This document shows, one piece after another, positions 46,363-57,844 of a stretch of 64,000 bases of DNA. Positions within the stretch are counted from its first letter, which is position 1. Each line of letters starts with the position of its first letter. Under the pieces are notes generated by a model. That model was not told where the DNA came from, did not search any database, and saw only the letters and a list, made by a program, of their open reading frames with translations. The DNA comes from Siphonodentalium dalli. Lineage: Eukaryota > Mollusca > Scaphopoda > Gadilida > Siphonodentaliidae. The DNA lies in the NCBI GenBank assembly GCA_032622095.1, contig CP136064.1, positions 115,372,004-115,436,003 on the forward strand, written 5' to 3'. Made by a program: the position numbers and the translations under genes.

Positions 46363-47130
46363 CCCCCCGCAACGAAGTTAGGGGGGGTATACTGGAGTCA
46401 GCTTGTCCGTCGTCCGTCCGTCCGTGGACACAAATTTGTCCGGAGTTTTTCTCAGTCGTTTTTTGATCAATTTCCGTGAAACTTGGCACAGACATCAACC
46501 ACCATGGGAACCTGTGCACCTGCGATTATGACGTCTGTCGGACTTTTTTTTGTAGAGTTATCCCCCCTTTTTCGACTTATAAACTTTGTTTGTAACATGC
46601 ATAATTTTGTCCGAGCTTTTATTCCTACATTTTTTGGTCAATTTTTTAAAAACGTGGCACAGATATTTAGTACCATGCGAACTTGTGCACCTGCAATTAT
46701 GACATCTGTCCGACATTTTTTGGTGGAGTTATCCCCCTTTTTCGACTTATAAACTTTTTTTGTAACATGCATAATTTTGTCCGAGCTTTTATTCCTACAT
46801 TTTTCAGTCAATGTATTTTAATCTTGGCACTGATATTTAGTACCATGGGAACCTGTGCACCTGCGATTATGACGTCTGTCCGACATTTTTTGTGTGGAGT
46901 TATTCCCCTTTTTTTACTTAGAATTTTTTTCGCAACATACATAATTTTGTCCAAGATTTTATTCCTACATTTTTCGGTCAATAGGTTTAAGATTAGGGTT
47001 ATGGTTGTACACCTGCAATGGGAATTGTTATTTTATTATTTTAACTAAATGTTTACTGACATGTGAAACATCTTAGTATTTTAAAAACAGGGGGGTATCC
47101 GTAGTCCCATTGGGACAGTCACATCTCTAG
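46358..47130 (+). mobile_element. Pearl-like element with ~170-bp tandem core, family A
   Basis: It starts with a hairpin TATACCCCCCGC...TAGGGGGGGTATA (46359-46391), then GTCCGTCGTCCGTCCGTCCG. Three to four core units follow, marked by CCTGTGCACCTGCGATTATG at about 46510, 46681 and 46851 and a partial one near 47006. It closes with GGGGGGTATCCGTAGTCCCA. The architecture matches pearl/CvA elements described from bivalves: core tandem repeats beside an ACGG microsatellite. Frames across the core are artefacts. Confidence 0.75.
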
Positions 47131-47589
47131 TTGACCTTGCAACGTCATCACTTAAGCACTTGCATCCTGATAGATAGATTCCAACTCTGAGTCACAAAAA
47201 TACAGACCCGTGTGAAATGGGAATGAGGAAATATTACTGGTAGCCAGTTTGCCATTATGACTGTATGGTGACAATGTGATCCCACTCGGGAGTCGGCGCT
47301 GTGCAAAACGATCCCAGGAAGGAACTTTTTGGTGAAGTAACCAACAGTGGACACTTTTATTTTGTTTCAAGTTTTATTTTATTAAAATAGTACAATGCAA
47401 TGTCAATTGAGTATATTATATATTACTAGTATATATATATATATATATATTATATCCCGGTAGCTGCACCAAAACAAAATTGTGCAAAACTGTGAGCCTG
47501 CATTTTTCAAAATCAAATGACTGTTTACTAGATATATTTTAAGGCTTCACATGGCCAAGGACCTTTAAAAAACATTTTTTCTCCTTTAG

Positions 47590-48030
47590 TTTGAAGATAG
47601 CTTGCCAAAGTATGAAGCTACCCTGAATGAAGATTCACCTCCATCGTATCATGAAGCTGTTCATTCTCCGAACAATTTCTGGACAACTCCTATATCGACT
47701 GGCATGCCAGTAACAAAGTCTAAACAAAGCGTTGCTAGAGCTGAGCCTGTGATGGTGTTAGATCTTGATATAGACGAACGTTCTCTGTCCAATACAGATG
47801 TAAAATCTCCGCTGCCAGAAAGACCCTTATTCTATGATAGACCTAAGACCAAGATGAGGAAGTCAGTTTATCGTAGCTGGAATCCTCCTCTTCTTGGTCG
47901 GCTTCCCGATAACTTTCTCCGAATTGTGCCAACGTCTCCCAGTAGGGATGTGTTCATGGATGTGAGTAATAATTCTAGTGTTGATGCCATATGTGGATTT
48001 GAGAAGAAGAGCCATGTGAAACGATCAACG
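47590..48030 (+). CDS. CUEDC1: CUEDC1, coding exon 2
   Basis: A 441-nt exon (147 codons, phase 0 both ends) lies between the acceptor TTTTTTCTCCTTTAG and donor AACG|GTAAGG. It encodes residues 112-258 of the predicted protein, beginning FEDSLPKYEATLNEDSPPSY then HEAV. LPKY and PPSY are candidate NEDD4-family WW-binding motifs. The segment RSWNPPLLGRLPDNFLRIVP matches the conserved central block of vertebrate CUEDC1. A Lys-rich stretch, GFEKKSHVKRST, precedes the donor. The exon is flanked at distance by inverted MITE copies. Confidence 0.93.
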
Positions 48031-48053
48031 GTAAGGATATTCTTCATTTGTCT

Positions 48054-48312
48054 TCAATTAACACTTTCTATACTAAATGGATTTTCCCACAGGTCTAGTT
48101 ATAAAAGAATACATTGAAATAGTCCATTATTCATCTGGAGGTGTTTTCAGGAAATATAAGCAGACAACAGATAATACAAGTAGAGAAGGAGTCCTATCTG
48201 TTGGAGGAAAATTTTCAGATAAGTTTGACAAATGACCTATGACCATTGAACTTATTATCTGAACATTTTGTAAGGGAACTACTCGTCAATTATTATTTAG
48301 TAAAGAAATTGC
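48054..48312 (+). repeat. Intronic repeat just after exon 2 donor, copy 1
   Basis: TACTAAATGGATTYTCCC, GAGCAGACAACAG-like sequence, TTGAACTTATTAT.TGAACA and ACTCGTCAATNAKTAT occur in the same order and orientation at 58576-58812. Each copy starts 24-28 bp downstream of a CUEDC1 exon donor. It is either an intragenic duplication or the same element inserted twice. Confidence 0.8.
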
Positions 48313-48334
48313 ATATTCTCAATTTAACTTCAAT

Positions 48335-48560
48335 TAAAGCCCTTCCGAATGTGATTAAAATGATCTAAGTCATAATAAATAAGCTGAAAAACTAATAAAT
48401 AAGACAACCACCGGTATTCAGAGATCTCCATGACTGGACTACATGTACGAATGACATCAAAATAGTCAGGCATATTAAAAACATAAATTCGGAGCCGGAG
48501 TTTATTATGCCAATACTAAAATGCGGAATCGGTTTGTGTGTGTGCGGTGTATAGATTGCT
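48335..48560 (+). repeat. Dispersed repeat, copy 2 of 205-450
   Basis: ATGATCTAAGTCATAATAAA, ACAACCACCGGTATTC and CGGAGCCGGAGTTTATTATG match the first copy in order. Non-coding, in CUEDC1 intron 2. Confidence 0.6.
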
Positions 48561-48649
48561 TGACTATGCAATGAGTTATTTAAGTAATCAAGATAGTATG
48601 GTTCACTTTGGAAGTCTTATCATATAGCATACCATATATTTATACCCCC

Positions 48650-49445
48650 TTTTAAAAAAAAGGGGGGGTATACTGTTTTGCGCCCGGGCGTCCGTCCGTC
48701 TGTGCGTCCGTACGTCCGTCCGATGTCTGTTCATGTCATAACTTGAACAGTAGTACTCGGATCTCAATGAAATCAGGTATGGGTGTTCACTACTATGAGG
48801 ACATTAAATAGAGGGTTCCATCGTTTTGTTCGGATTTTCCATTCTAGAGTTATTCATCTTTGTTTATCTGGAAATGTTGGCTTTTTGGTCCGTCTGGTGT
48901 CTGTTCATGTCATAACTTCAACAGTTGTGCTGGGATCTCAATGAAATTTGGTAAGGATGTTCACAAATATGAGGACATTAAATAGAGGGTTCCATCGTTT
49001 TGTTCGGATTTTCCATTCTAGAGTTATTCATCTTTGTTTATCTGTAAATGTCTTATTTTTGGTCCGTCTAGTGTCTGTTCATGTCATAACTTGAACAGTA
49101 TTGCTCGGATCTCAATGCAATTTTGTATGGATGTTCACTACTATGAGGGCATTCAATAGATGGTTACATCGTTTTGTTAAGATTTTCCATTCTAGAGTTA
49201 TTCATCTTTGTTTATCTGGAAATGTTGGCTTTTTGATCTGTCTGGTGTCTGTTCATGTCGTAACTTCAACAGTTGTATTGGGATCTCAATGAAATTTGGT
49301 ATGGATGTTCACTACTATGAGGACATTAAAAAGAGGGTTCCATTGTTCTGTTCCGCTTTTCCATTCTAGAGTTATTCATCTTTGTTTATCTGGAAATTTT
49401 GGCTGTTTGGTTCATCCTATGTCTGTTCAGGTCATAACTTGTTAT
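48650..49445 (+). mobile_element. Pearl-like element with ~174-bp tandem core, family B
   Basis: It begins with a hairpin TATACCCCCTTTT...AAAAGGGGGGGTATA (48651-48672), then GTCCGTCCGTCTGTGCGTCC. Core units are marked by GTCTGTTCATGTCATAACTT at about 48725, 48899, 49072, 49246 and a partial one at 49421. Each unit contains ATCTCAATGAAATTTGGTAT. The right end is at about 49441 with no mirrored terminus. Same architecture as the preceding element but unrelated core sequence. Confidence 0.8.
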
Positions 49446-49689
49446 ATCAGTAGCGCCTAGGATGGTCATTTTTGCAGCCACTATAATTGATAAAATGCCG
49501 CCGCGTGTTTGGTTTGTTGAATATATGTTACTATAGTGGTAAATTTGATAGTCACTCTTATTTCTCCTATTTGCCGCTTATGTTTTTTATGAAAGTTTTA
49601 CAACAGTTACAGTAATGCTCTAAATAATCGACTTCTTAACCACAGCTGAATTATGTGTAATTTTTCAGGATTTAGTCGGAAATATGGCT

Positions 49690-50035
49690 TGTTGCCATTC
49701 ATCGGAAAGCTCTTAGTTTATCAATTTTGGTGCCCCTCTCCCCTTCCGTGCATCCCTGACTCGAACGGTGCCACTCTTGACATATTTAAACCACACCATC
49801 AGATTCCTTATATCATGGGGATGATTATATATAAGTTTCGTGGCAATCAGCGACAAAAAATTGTTCTGCCCCTCCCTCTTTCTGCCCCTGACAACAACGG
49901 CGTCACTTTAGAAAATCCTAACCCTCGCCATTATCTCTCTCGTAAAAAGTTACCCCATGTAGACCCCTTTGGTGCCATCTAGATGGTCCCATGTGAATTT
50001 CTATAGAACACAGACAGACAGACAGACATTCGCAA
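49690..50035 (-). repeat. Inverted arm of the ~285-bp array family
   Basis: The segment TATCAATTTTGGTGCCCCTC, AAACCACACCATCAGATTCC, TTACCCCATGTAGACC is the reverse complement of units at 50055-50340. The junction is an ACAGACAGACAGACATTCGC/GCGAATGTCTGTCTGTCTGT inverted pair at about 50013-50070. Transcripts across it could form long double-stranded RNA. Confidence 0.75.
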
Positions 50036-51628
50036 ATATAGATATAGATCGCGAATGTCTGTCTGTCTGTCGCCGATTGCCACAAAACTTATATATAATC
50101 ATCCCCATGATATAAGGAATCTGATGGTGTGGTTTAAATATGTCAAGAGTGGCGCCGTTCGAGTCAGGGATGCACGGAAGGGGAGAGGGGCACCAAAATT
50201 GATAAACTAAGTTAGCGCCAAGGGACCATCTAGATGGCACCAAACGGTCTACTAGGGGTAACTTTTTACGAGAAAGATAATGGTGCGGGTTAGAATATTC
50301 TAAAGTGAAGCCGTTGTCACGGGCAGAAAAGAGGGAGGGGTAGAAAAAATGTTTGTCGCCGATTGCCACGAAACTTTTAAATATTCATTCCCATGATATG
50401 AGGAATCTAATGGTGCTGTTTTGAAATATGTCAAACGTGGCGCCATTCGCGTCAGGGATGCACGCAATGGGAGAGGGGCACGAAAATTGATCAAACTAAT
50501 TTTAGCGCGGATTTCCACCAAATTGATATATATTCTTCTCCACGATACAAGGAATCTAATTGTGTGATTTAAAGACTCCAAATTGCTGTCGTTTGGATGA
50601 AAGTTTGTGGGAGGGGCACTAAATTTGATAAGAATGGGTTCAGTCACGATTGCCACCACACTTATACAATATCATTCCCATGGTATGAGGAGTCTAATGG
50701 TGTGGCTTAAATCTGTAAAAAGTGGCGTCATTCGAGTCAGGGTTGAACTGAAAGGCAGAGGGGCACCAAAATTGATACACAATAATTTTAGCTCCAATTT
50801 CCACCAAAGTGATACTCATTCTTATCCATAATACAAGGAGTCTGATCATGTGATTTAAAGACGCCATGTTGGTGCTGTTTGGGTGAGAGATTGGGGGGTT
50901 AATGGGCACTAAATTTGATCAAATTGGTTTACCAAACTTACCAATAATCATCTCCATGATATCAGGAGTCTAATTGTGTGGTTTAAGGATGTCACAAGTG
51001 GGGCCATTCGAGTCAGGCATAGAGGGTGAGAGGAACACAAAAAAGATTAACAATAATGTTTAGCGCTGACTTCCACCAGATTGATACATATTCTCCGTGA
51101 TACGAGAACTCTAATGGTGTGGTTTAGATACGCCAAATTGGTGCCGTTTGGATGAGAGATATGGGGGCCCTAAATTTGATACGAATTTGTATACTCGCCA
51201 ATTTTATACAAAAACTTATACAAAATCATCCACACGCTATGAGGAGTCTAATGGTGTGGCTTAAAGCTGTCAAAAGCTGTCAAAAGTAGTGTCATTCGAG
51301 TCATGGGTGCACTGAAAGGGAGATGGCACCAACATTGAAAAAAATAATTTTAGTGCTGATTTCCACCAAATTAATACACATTCTTCTCCATGATACAAGA
51401 AATCTAATTGTATGATTTAAAGACACCAAATTGGTGTCGTTTGGATGTGAGATTGGGGGGGGGGGTAGGCACTAAATTTGACAAGAATTGGTTTAGTCAC
51501 CGATTGCTACCAAACTTATACAAAATCATCCACATGGTATGAGGAGTCTAATGGTGTGGCTTAAAACTGTTAAGTGGCGTCATTCGAGTCAGGGGTGCAC
51601 TGAAAATGAGAGGGGCACCAAAATTAAT
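50036..51628 (+). repeat. ~285-bp tandem array, about six units
   Basis: Units are marked by the phrase GGCGYCATTCGAGTCAGGG at about 50152, 50440, 50724, 50998, 51291 and 51573, a period of 274-293 bp. Each unit has two half-units beginning CACCAAAATTGATA and TTGCCACCAAACTTATA. Open frames on the minus strand are artefacts. The last unit is interrupted at 51630 by a TA-inserted DNA transposon and resumes at 56194. Confidence 0.85.
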
Positions 51629-51997
51629 ACAGTGAAACCTCTCTAAACCGAACACCCTTCGGACCGGCCCTTCCGTCCGGTTTAGAGAGATGTCCGGTTT
51701 ATAGAAAATTGCGTCACCGTCGGTGATATATTGCCGCTGTTTAATACCAAGAATGACCAAGACGGTATTATTGATTAATGAGAATTTATTGAATAATTAC
51801 GAGAACGAAATACCAAATACATGTAAAATACAAACATAACAAAATTATATAAAACATATATAGAACATGATTTGTGCAACTAGTCTGACTTTAGAAAGAA
51901 ACTATCTTAACGTTGATTGGGTGTGGGCGCATGCTGACTTCACTATCTTCGCTTCCGTCATGGATTTCAACTCAATGACAACCGGCAGATGTCTTTA

Positions 51998-52090
51998 GAC
52001 GTCGGCAGTCTCTCCGCAGATGACTTTGTGGGAAATGTCGTAGCACGCCCGCCATTTCTCTAACCAGCTGTTAGATGCCTTGAAGTCACT
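51998..52090 (-). pseudogene. Tigger transposase fragment (CENP-B/Tc5-type HTH)
   Basis: The minus strand encodes DFKASNSWLEKWRACYDIS then HKVICGETADV, matching the second DNA-binding helix-turn-helix of pogo/Tigger transposases and CENP-B (..F.AS.GWL..F..R..I....GE.A.V). An in-frame stop follows ADV. Only about 370 bp remain before the element end, so the DDE catalytic domain is absent. Confidence 0.75.
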
Positions 52091-52109
52091 TTGACTTTCT
52101 GGTCTAGAG

Positions 52110-53544
52110 TTAACTCTGTTCGATGTCGTTTTCGTGAAGGCTCAGTCATTGTGAAATATTCAAACTGTTATGCTGACTATCGCAACAAGTTTGGAGTTTG
52201 GGATGATACCCGGGAAGATTTGAAAGGGCCGTCGGCCCTCTCCTACAACCCAATTTTGAATGCCATGATTCCACTGAAGAGCGTTTGTAGAGTTTGTGAG
52301 ATTGATATATGCTCATGCACAGTAGGTGTTTGCCTGCTTTGCACGAGGTGGATGTCACCAAAGCAGGAAGCAAAGCCCCACCCCCATTCCGAACCAGGAC
52401 CGGCGGAGAAGACTTACCTTGATTTCTCTGTGTGGGTTTTATGTGTTGATATGCATATATATTGTTTTGAGTTATGAATAGCTGTACATATTGTCCTATT
52501 TAGTGCTTGCATGGACTCCAGTTGCCTTAGTCTGTTGTATTCCGGGCTTGTACTGCTCAACTCTAGGAAGAGGGTGCAATGCCGACCGGTTGACTTAAGG
52601 TCGGTTGGGGCTCCTCAACTCTCGATGGTGCAATGCCCGCCTTCTACTCCTGTGCGAGTGTCAGAATCTGTTGACCTGGTTGTGAGGACGTGCGCAGATG
52701 AGGAAGCAGCTGAGGCCAGACTGTGTGGTTGGTGTGTCTCTGAAGGTTTGGTGTGCCAAGTAGTGTTTCTATTTATTGTGTCCCACCCGTCCTCCCATAA
52801 GCACAGGCGCGGGTGAAAGCATGTATTTTCAAATTTGTATGTGTAGTTGTTTTTGTGAATTTGTTTGAGTTCAGATTTTGTATTTGTTGTTCAGTGTAAT
52901 GAGTTTACAAGGTTAGCAGGTTAGTTGGTTGTTTGATGGAGATAATTACTCAATGGCTTATACTATGGCCACGACAGGCGTATCTATGCCGCCCGAGGAT
53001 ATTCATCAGCGCCCAAGGAGCCATCTAGGGCATGAGCCCGCTGCCCTACGTTTTGATATTATTGTTAGTCTTGTTAGACGGTCGATATTGCGGATTTTGC
53101 ATGAATGGGTTAGTACATGTATACGAGATGGGTTGTTTATACTGAGTTCTAGCGTTGGACTTTATTGAGGACTTGCATTACTGCAGGAGGGGCGTGGACA
53201 ATTCACTGTGATATCCTGCCGATGATCAGTACGTACCAAAGAGCCCTCGGAAACATAATTCATAATTACCTGTCTTCTAGGTGGGGATGACTTATAGAAT
53301 TACCTGTTTGTGGTGTTGTTACGTGCGTAGCTAGAAGAGAGTTTGATTAGTGTACTTACTATCCGTGTGACTGTACTGTGTTAGTAACCTGATTGACCTC
53401 GCGTTTTTTATGAGTTTTGTGCGATAAGTCTGTTTGTTTGTTGTTGATTGGAAAGTGTTTATTAAATTTGGGAAGTGTTGGTGTGACCATTGAGGGGGAT
53501 TATTCAAGCAAAGCACAGAACCATCCCTGAACTCGCCGGCCCGG
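52110..53544. other. Unassigned part of the Tigger-bounded insertion
   Basis: This region has plus-strand frames of 128, 101 and 79 aa (52091-52477, 52511-52816, 52929-53168). They have normal-looking composition but no domain I recognise. They may be antisense to LINE untranslated sequence. I do not call them genes. Confidence 0.35.
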
Positions 53545-55795
53545 TTGTTATGTTTTGTCTTTGGTCAATAATGTTTTTCTGAGTTCTAGTTCGTCGATTA
53601 GGGTGCTGCCTTGTAGTCTTATCAGACTGTTTGCGGCTAGTGTTTGTAATCTAACGTGGAATGAAGGTATGTCGGCTGTGTTATGTAATGCCCTGATGGG
53701 GGTTCGTATGTTTTCCTGGAGTGCCATTCTTAATGTTTTATTTTGTATTACTTGGAGTTTGTTGAGTGTAGATTTGGATATGTCAGTTGTTATGATGGCC
53801 CCATATTCTATGGTTGGTCATATAAATTGCTTGTATAGCTTAATCAGGGTTTCTGGATTGAGTCCCCATGATGTGCCCCTGAGCATCCTTAATAGCCCAA
53901 TTCTTTGGTAGGCCCTGGTTGAAATGTTTTTATATGGGGATGGAAAGATAGTTTTTGGTCTAGAATTATGCCCAGGAGAGTTGCCTCCTGGGTTTGTTCG
54001 AAAGTTTCCCCGTAAATGGACAAATTAAGTTTGTATTTGGTATGTTTTCTACTAAATAGGATTAAGTGGGTTTTTTTTCGCGTTAAGTTTGGTGCACCAT
54101 TTGGAACACCACCCTTCCAGGTCATTAAGTTGTTTTTGTAATCTGAATTCAAGCGTTTTGGGGTTCCCCCCAGTGTTCCAAAGGCCCAGGTCATCGGCAA
54201 ATTGTGATATTTGTATGTTATGTAGTGGATTGTAGGGTATGTCGTTGACGTAAATTAAAAAAAGTAACGGACTTAAGACGGACCCCTGGGGCGTCCCAGC
54301 TTTAAGGTTGACGATGTCTGAAATTTCTTCCCCGACCCTTACTTTGATAGATCTTTGCATGAGAAATGAGGAGATAAGTCTTAACATTTTTGTGGGGATG
54401 TCGGTGGTTGTTTTAAGTTTGTATCGAAGGCCGTGGTGCCAAACTGAGTCGAAGGCCTTTTCTACATCCAAGAATATGGCGGCCCCCTCCCAGCCCCGGC
54501 CCATTGCAGTTCGCATATCTTCTACTATTCTATAGATATGTTCGGTTCCCTCTTGCCTTTGCGATATGCATGTTGAAATTTATTGAAAAAGTTTTGGTTC
54601 TCTAAATGGGCTAATATTCTAGTACTGATGAATCGTTCGAAAAGTTTTCCCAGACATTGAAGTAAGCTGATGGGTCTAAAATTGGTAGCTATTTTGTGAT
54701 CCTTGCCTGGTTTTGGAATCATTACCCTGATAGCGGATTTCCAGGATTTGGGGAAGTACATGTACATGTAGCGATGTTGTAAACATTTGTTGTATATAAG
54801 TTCTAGTCTATCGAACAGTGATTTAGGACCCTGTTTGATTATTCCAAAAGTTAATTCGTCATCCCCCGGGGCTTTGTTTGGTTTTGCACGCTTAAGGCAT
54901 TCTTGGATTTCTAGGGGTGTGATGGGAGTTGCTAATGTGTGCTTGTCGTCTGCCTCGGATATGGGTGATTTTAAGGGTACGTAAGTTTGTTTGTTTGTTT
55001 GTTTGTTCAATTACTTCTTTTCGGAATTTTTCACTAAATTGGTCCCCTGTGTGGGTTTGGTGTATATTTTGTAGTGACGTCGCAAAAATTTTGGCTTTGT
55101 CTTTGTTGTTTGTGAATGATTCGTCATTTTCGTCTTTGAGTGGTTTGTCATTGTTGTTTGAGGTAGCTTGGCTGGTTAGTACTTTGAATGTTTTCCAGAA
55201 TTTCCCATCTAATTGTCTGTACCCGAGTTCGGTAGTTACCCTTTCCCAAGATTCTCTTTTTTCCTGTTTAACTGCTTTATTTACTTGTCTGGTCAAGTTG
55301 TTGTACATGGTCCTGTATTCGATGTCTTTAGGGTGTTTTTGCATTAGTCTGCATGTTTTGCATTTGAGGTGAATTAATTCTAATGTTTCCCTAGATACCC
55401 TCCAAGTGTTTTGCTTAATTGTCTTTTTTGGGCATGCTGTGTCAATGGCATCCTTAATAATATCAGATATTGTTTTGGCTGCCATTTCGATGTCGTTTGG
55501 AGTATTAATTTCTGTGTTGTCGATGTTTATGTTAATGAGTTCCCTGAATTTGTCCCAATCTGCATTTCTAAGGTTTCTTTTGAGAATATCTTTATTGTGT
55601 TGTGGTTTAGCATTTGTTATGTAGAGTTCGACTGGATAGTGGTCACTCCCTATATCAAATCCTATATTGCATTTGTGTATTGTTTTTGCGATTAATGGTG
55701 TGGCTAAGGCATAGTCTAATATATCCCATGTTTTGGTCGCTATGTTGTGGTGAGTTGCGATGCCTTTATGGACTAAACACCAACATCGTGCACTT
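53545..55795 (-). pseudogene. Jockey-like LINE, endonuclease C-terminus plus RT, frameshifted
   Basis: Reading right to left: GFDIGSDHYPVELYI (the SDH motif of the AP-endonuclease, near 55640), MAAKTISDIIKDAID, AKPNKAPGDDELTFGIIKQG, ATNFRPISLLQCLGKLFERF, AAIFLDVEKAFDSVWHHGL, LKAGTPQGSVLSPLLFLIYV then NDI, ISQFADDLGLW (catalytic FADD near 54190) and AYQRIGLLRMLRGTSWG, PTIEYGAIITT. The EN/RT order is that of Jockey-clade elements. It is 5'-truncated inside the endonuclease and carries several shifts (near 54535, 54985, 54080 and 53910). It looks comparatively well preserved otherwise. Confidence 0.88.
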
Positions 55796-56193
55796 ATAGC
55801 AATTTAGTGTTTTGACAATGGTTGTAAAAACAGAGTCCAATTAACTCAACACAATAACTGTTGCAAAAACAATATGTCAGTGCTCTAATTCTCGATCTGT
55901 GAAATCACCATTGTTCACTCAATGTGTGAAAAGAGCGTAGATATCTAATCCGACTCCTGTTGTTACAATCCTGCCATACAAAAGAATGCTAATTAAACGG
56001 TCCGCTTATACTGGAGTACGTAATCGCTATACCATTATGCACTCTGGTCTCGTCTCGGCCGATCTCGTCTCGAACAATCTCATCTCGTCCGGTATTCAGA
56101 GGTAATAATCACAGTGTTCGCTTAATTATGGACTGACAAACCCGTCCGATATTCGGAATTTGGAGGTTCCGGATTTTAGAGGTAATTTAGAGG

Positions 56194-56450
56194 TAATTTT
56201 AGCGCCAATTTCCACCAAATTGATATACATTATTATCCATGGTACGAGGAATCAAATCATGTGATTTAAAGACGCTATATTGGTGCTGTTTGTGTGAGAG
56301 ATGGTGTGGGTGGGTACTAAATTTGATTAAAAAAAAATGTTTAGTCGCCGATTAGCACCAAACAAGGGTCCACAGAGGGTGAGAGACACAAAAATGGATA
56401 AATAATATGTTTAGCGCCGATTTCCACCAGACTGATATATATATGAATAG
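56194..56450 (+). repeat. Resumed ~285-bp array after the Tigger insertion
   Basis: TAATTTTAGCGCCAATTTCC then ACCAAATTGATA continues the unit broken at 51629. One further partial unit follows, with TTTAGTCGCCGATTAGCACC. Confidence 0.8.
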
Positions 56451-57371
56451 CTCATGTTAATATTATACCACAATTGAGTCTGCCCCAATATAGTTTCCAC
56501 AAAAAAGTTACAAGAGATATGGAAATGTGTAGAAGGCCTGTTCAACAATAGTGGTCACAGTGTGCCGTCAAATATAATTTCTTCTGAGATAAAAGAAAAT
56601 GGAGTCAGTGGCACATGACTTCCAGGATCCTCCAATACCGACATCTGACAAGGTTATATCTGCCCAATATACAGAGGATATGTTTCATGTTTTAGAACAG
56701 ACTCATCGCCTAACATAAACAACTCAAAATCTCGCTCTGTGTCGGGCACCTGTACCTGATGTAGTTACATAGCAACATTTCTTTTAAACTGATAATAATT
56801 AACCTGTATATAGCACAATGAACAGAGGAGCACCTGGACATTTCTTTAAAACATCTGTATCTTCATGGAGATATGATAACCAGGTGTCCTCAAAATCTTA
56901 GTCAAACCCACTATATTGATTGATACATCTCTATGTAAAACCCAATTGTCGTCTTTTATTTTTGCGAACTAATGTGTTTATGATGTTCATGTTATAACGT
57001 CTGAAGTATACGCAGTTGTAAATAAATAAATAGTTCTTTATTGGTGGGACGGATTAATCGCGATAATCAAAATGACAATCGCTCCGATCCAACAAGGTAT
57101 ATAATTTATGAGAATATGTGTAACGCTTTGAACAAGAGTATTCTCTATTCCCACCATATATCCACAATATGCAGAGAGTTTCCCATCACTTTAACCTGGG
57201 CAACGCCGGATAACCCTGCTAGTATCCGACTAAATCATGAAAGATTACCCATAATTCTGCTATGGTTAAGGAGTCGGTTATTTAGGGTATTACTGTAGAT
57301 CAACCTGTGTGCTGCTATAAATTTTTGATTGACATGAACATTTTTGCCAGTTGAGGTCCCCTGATCCTTAA
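56451..57371. other. CUEDC1 intron 2, no exon seen
   Basis: No recognised exon. 57228-57300 (CGACTAAATCATGAAAGATT then ACCCATAATT) is repeated at 58160-58215, on the other side of exon 3. Confidence 0.5.
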
Positions 57372-57763
57372 CCCTTTACCCAACAAACCGGCCAAAACCG
57401 GCCAAATAAAGCTTCAACAGCCTAAAATATCTTCGGTCTGTCTCAATAGAACCATACAAATATGGATATCATTGGAACCGGCTCCTTGACCACAGTGTGA
57501 TAGTTACAGTTATACCCTGTGCCAATGCATTCTCTTATATATGCGAGTCGACCATAGGTCGCCTCGCACATATAAGAGAATGCATTGGCCTAAAAAAAAT
57601 CTTTTTTTAACACTTTTTACCATTTTTTCTTACATTCTTTAACAATTTTATAATTTTTAATGTGTTAAGCCAATGCATTCTCTTATATATGCGAGGCGAC
57701 CTATGGTCGACTCGCATATATAAGAGAATGCATTGGCACAGGGCCGTTCTGTTGGGTAAAGGG
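57372..57763 (-). mobile_element. 392-bp TTAA MITE with two 67-nt palindromes, copy 2 (inverted)
   Basis: TTAA at 57368-57371 and 57764-57767 bounds the element. It is nearly identical to 45337-45729 in reverse orientation over its whole length (392 versus 393 bp). Palindromes are at 57522-57588 and 57670-57736. It ends 81 bp before CUEDC1 exon 3. With copy 1 it flanks exon 2. Confidence 0.92.
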
Positions 57764-57844
57764 TTAAGGATAAACCTCAATTTGATTCACATTATTACGC
57801 TATCAATGAGCTGCGAGGATCATCTGTAGTTTTGAATTTTTCAG

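Larger units (their letters stand above)
51630..56193 (-). mobile_element. Tigger/pogo-like DNA transposon inserted at TA, with nested LINE
   Basis: The host array sequence AAAATTAATA stops at 51629 and resumes as TAATTTTAGCGCC at 56194, giving a TA duplication. The left terminus, CAGTGAAACCTCTCTAAACC, is typical of pogo/Tigger ends; the right terminus (inverted CCTCTAAAATCCGGAACCTC) is diverged. A transposase remnant (51998-52090) is on the minus strand. A minus-strand LINE fills 53545-55795. The function of 52110-53540 is unclear; it may be LINE 3' UTR or a third insertion. Confidence 0.75.

Noticed and set aside
46483-47048. Two open frames repeating CAPAIMTSVGLFFVELSP-like sequence
   Set aside because: They are explained by the ~170-bp tandem DNA repeat and are not conserved as protein.
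52091-53168. Three plus-strand frames of 79-128 aa
   Set aside because: They lie within a transposon-bounded insertion, have no recognised domain, and may be antisense to LINE or Tigger sequence.
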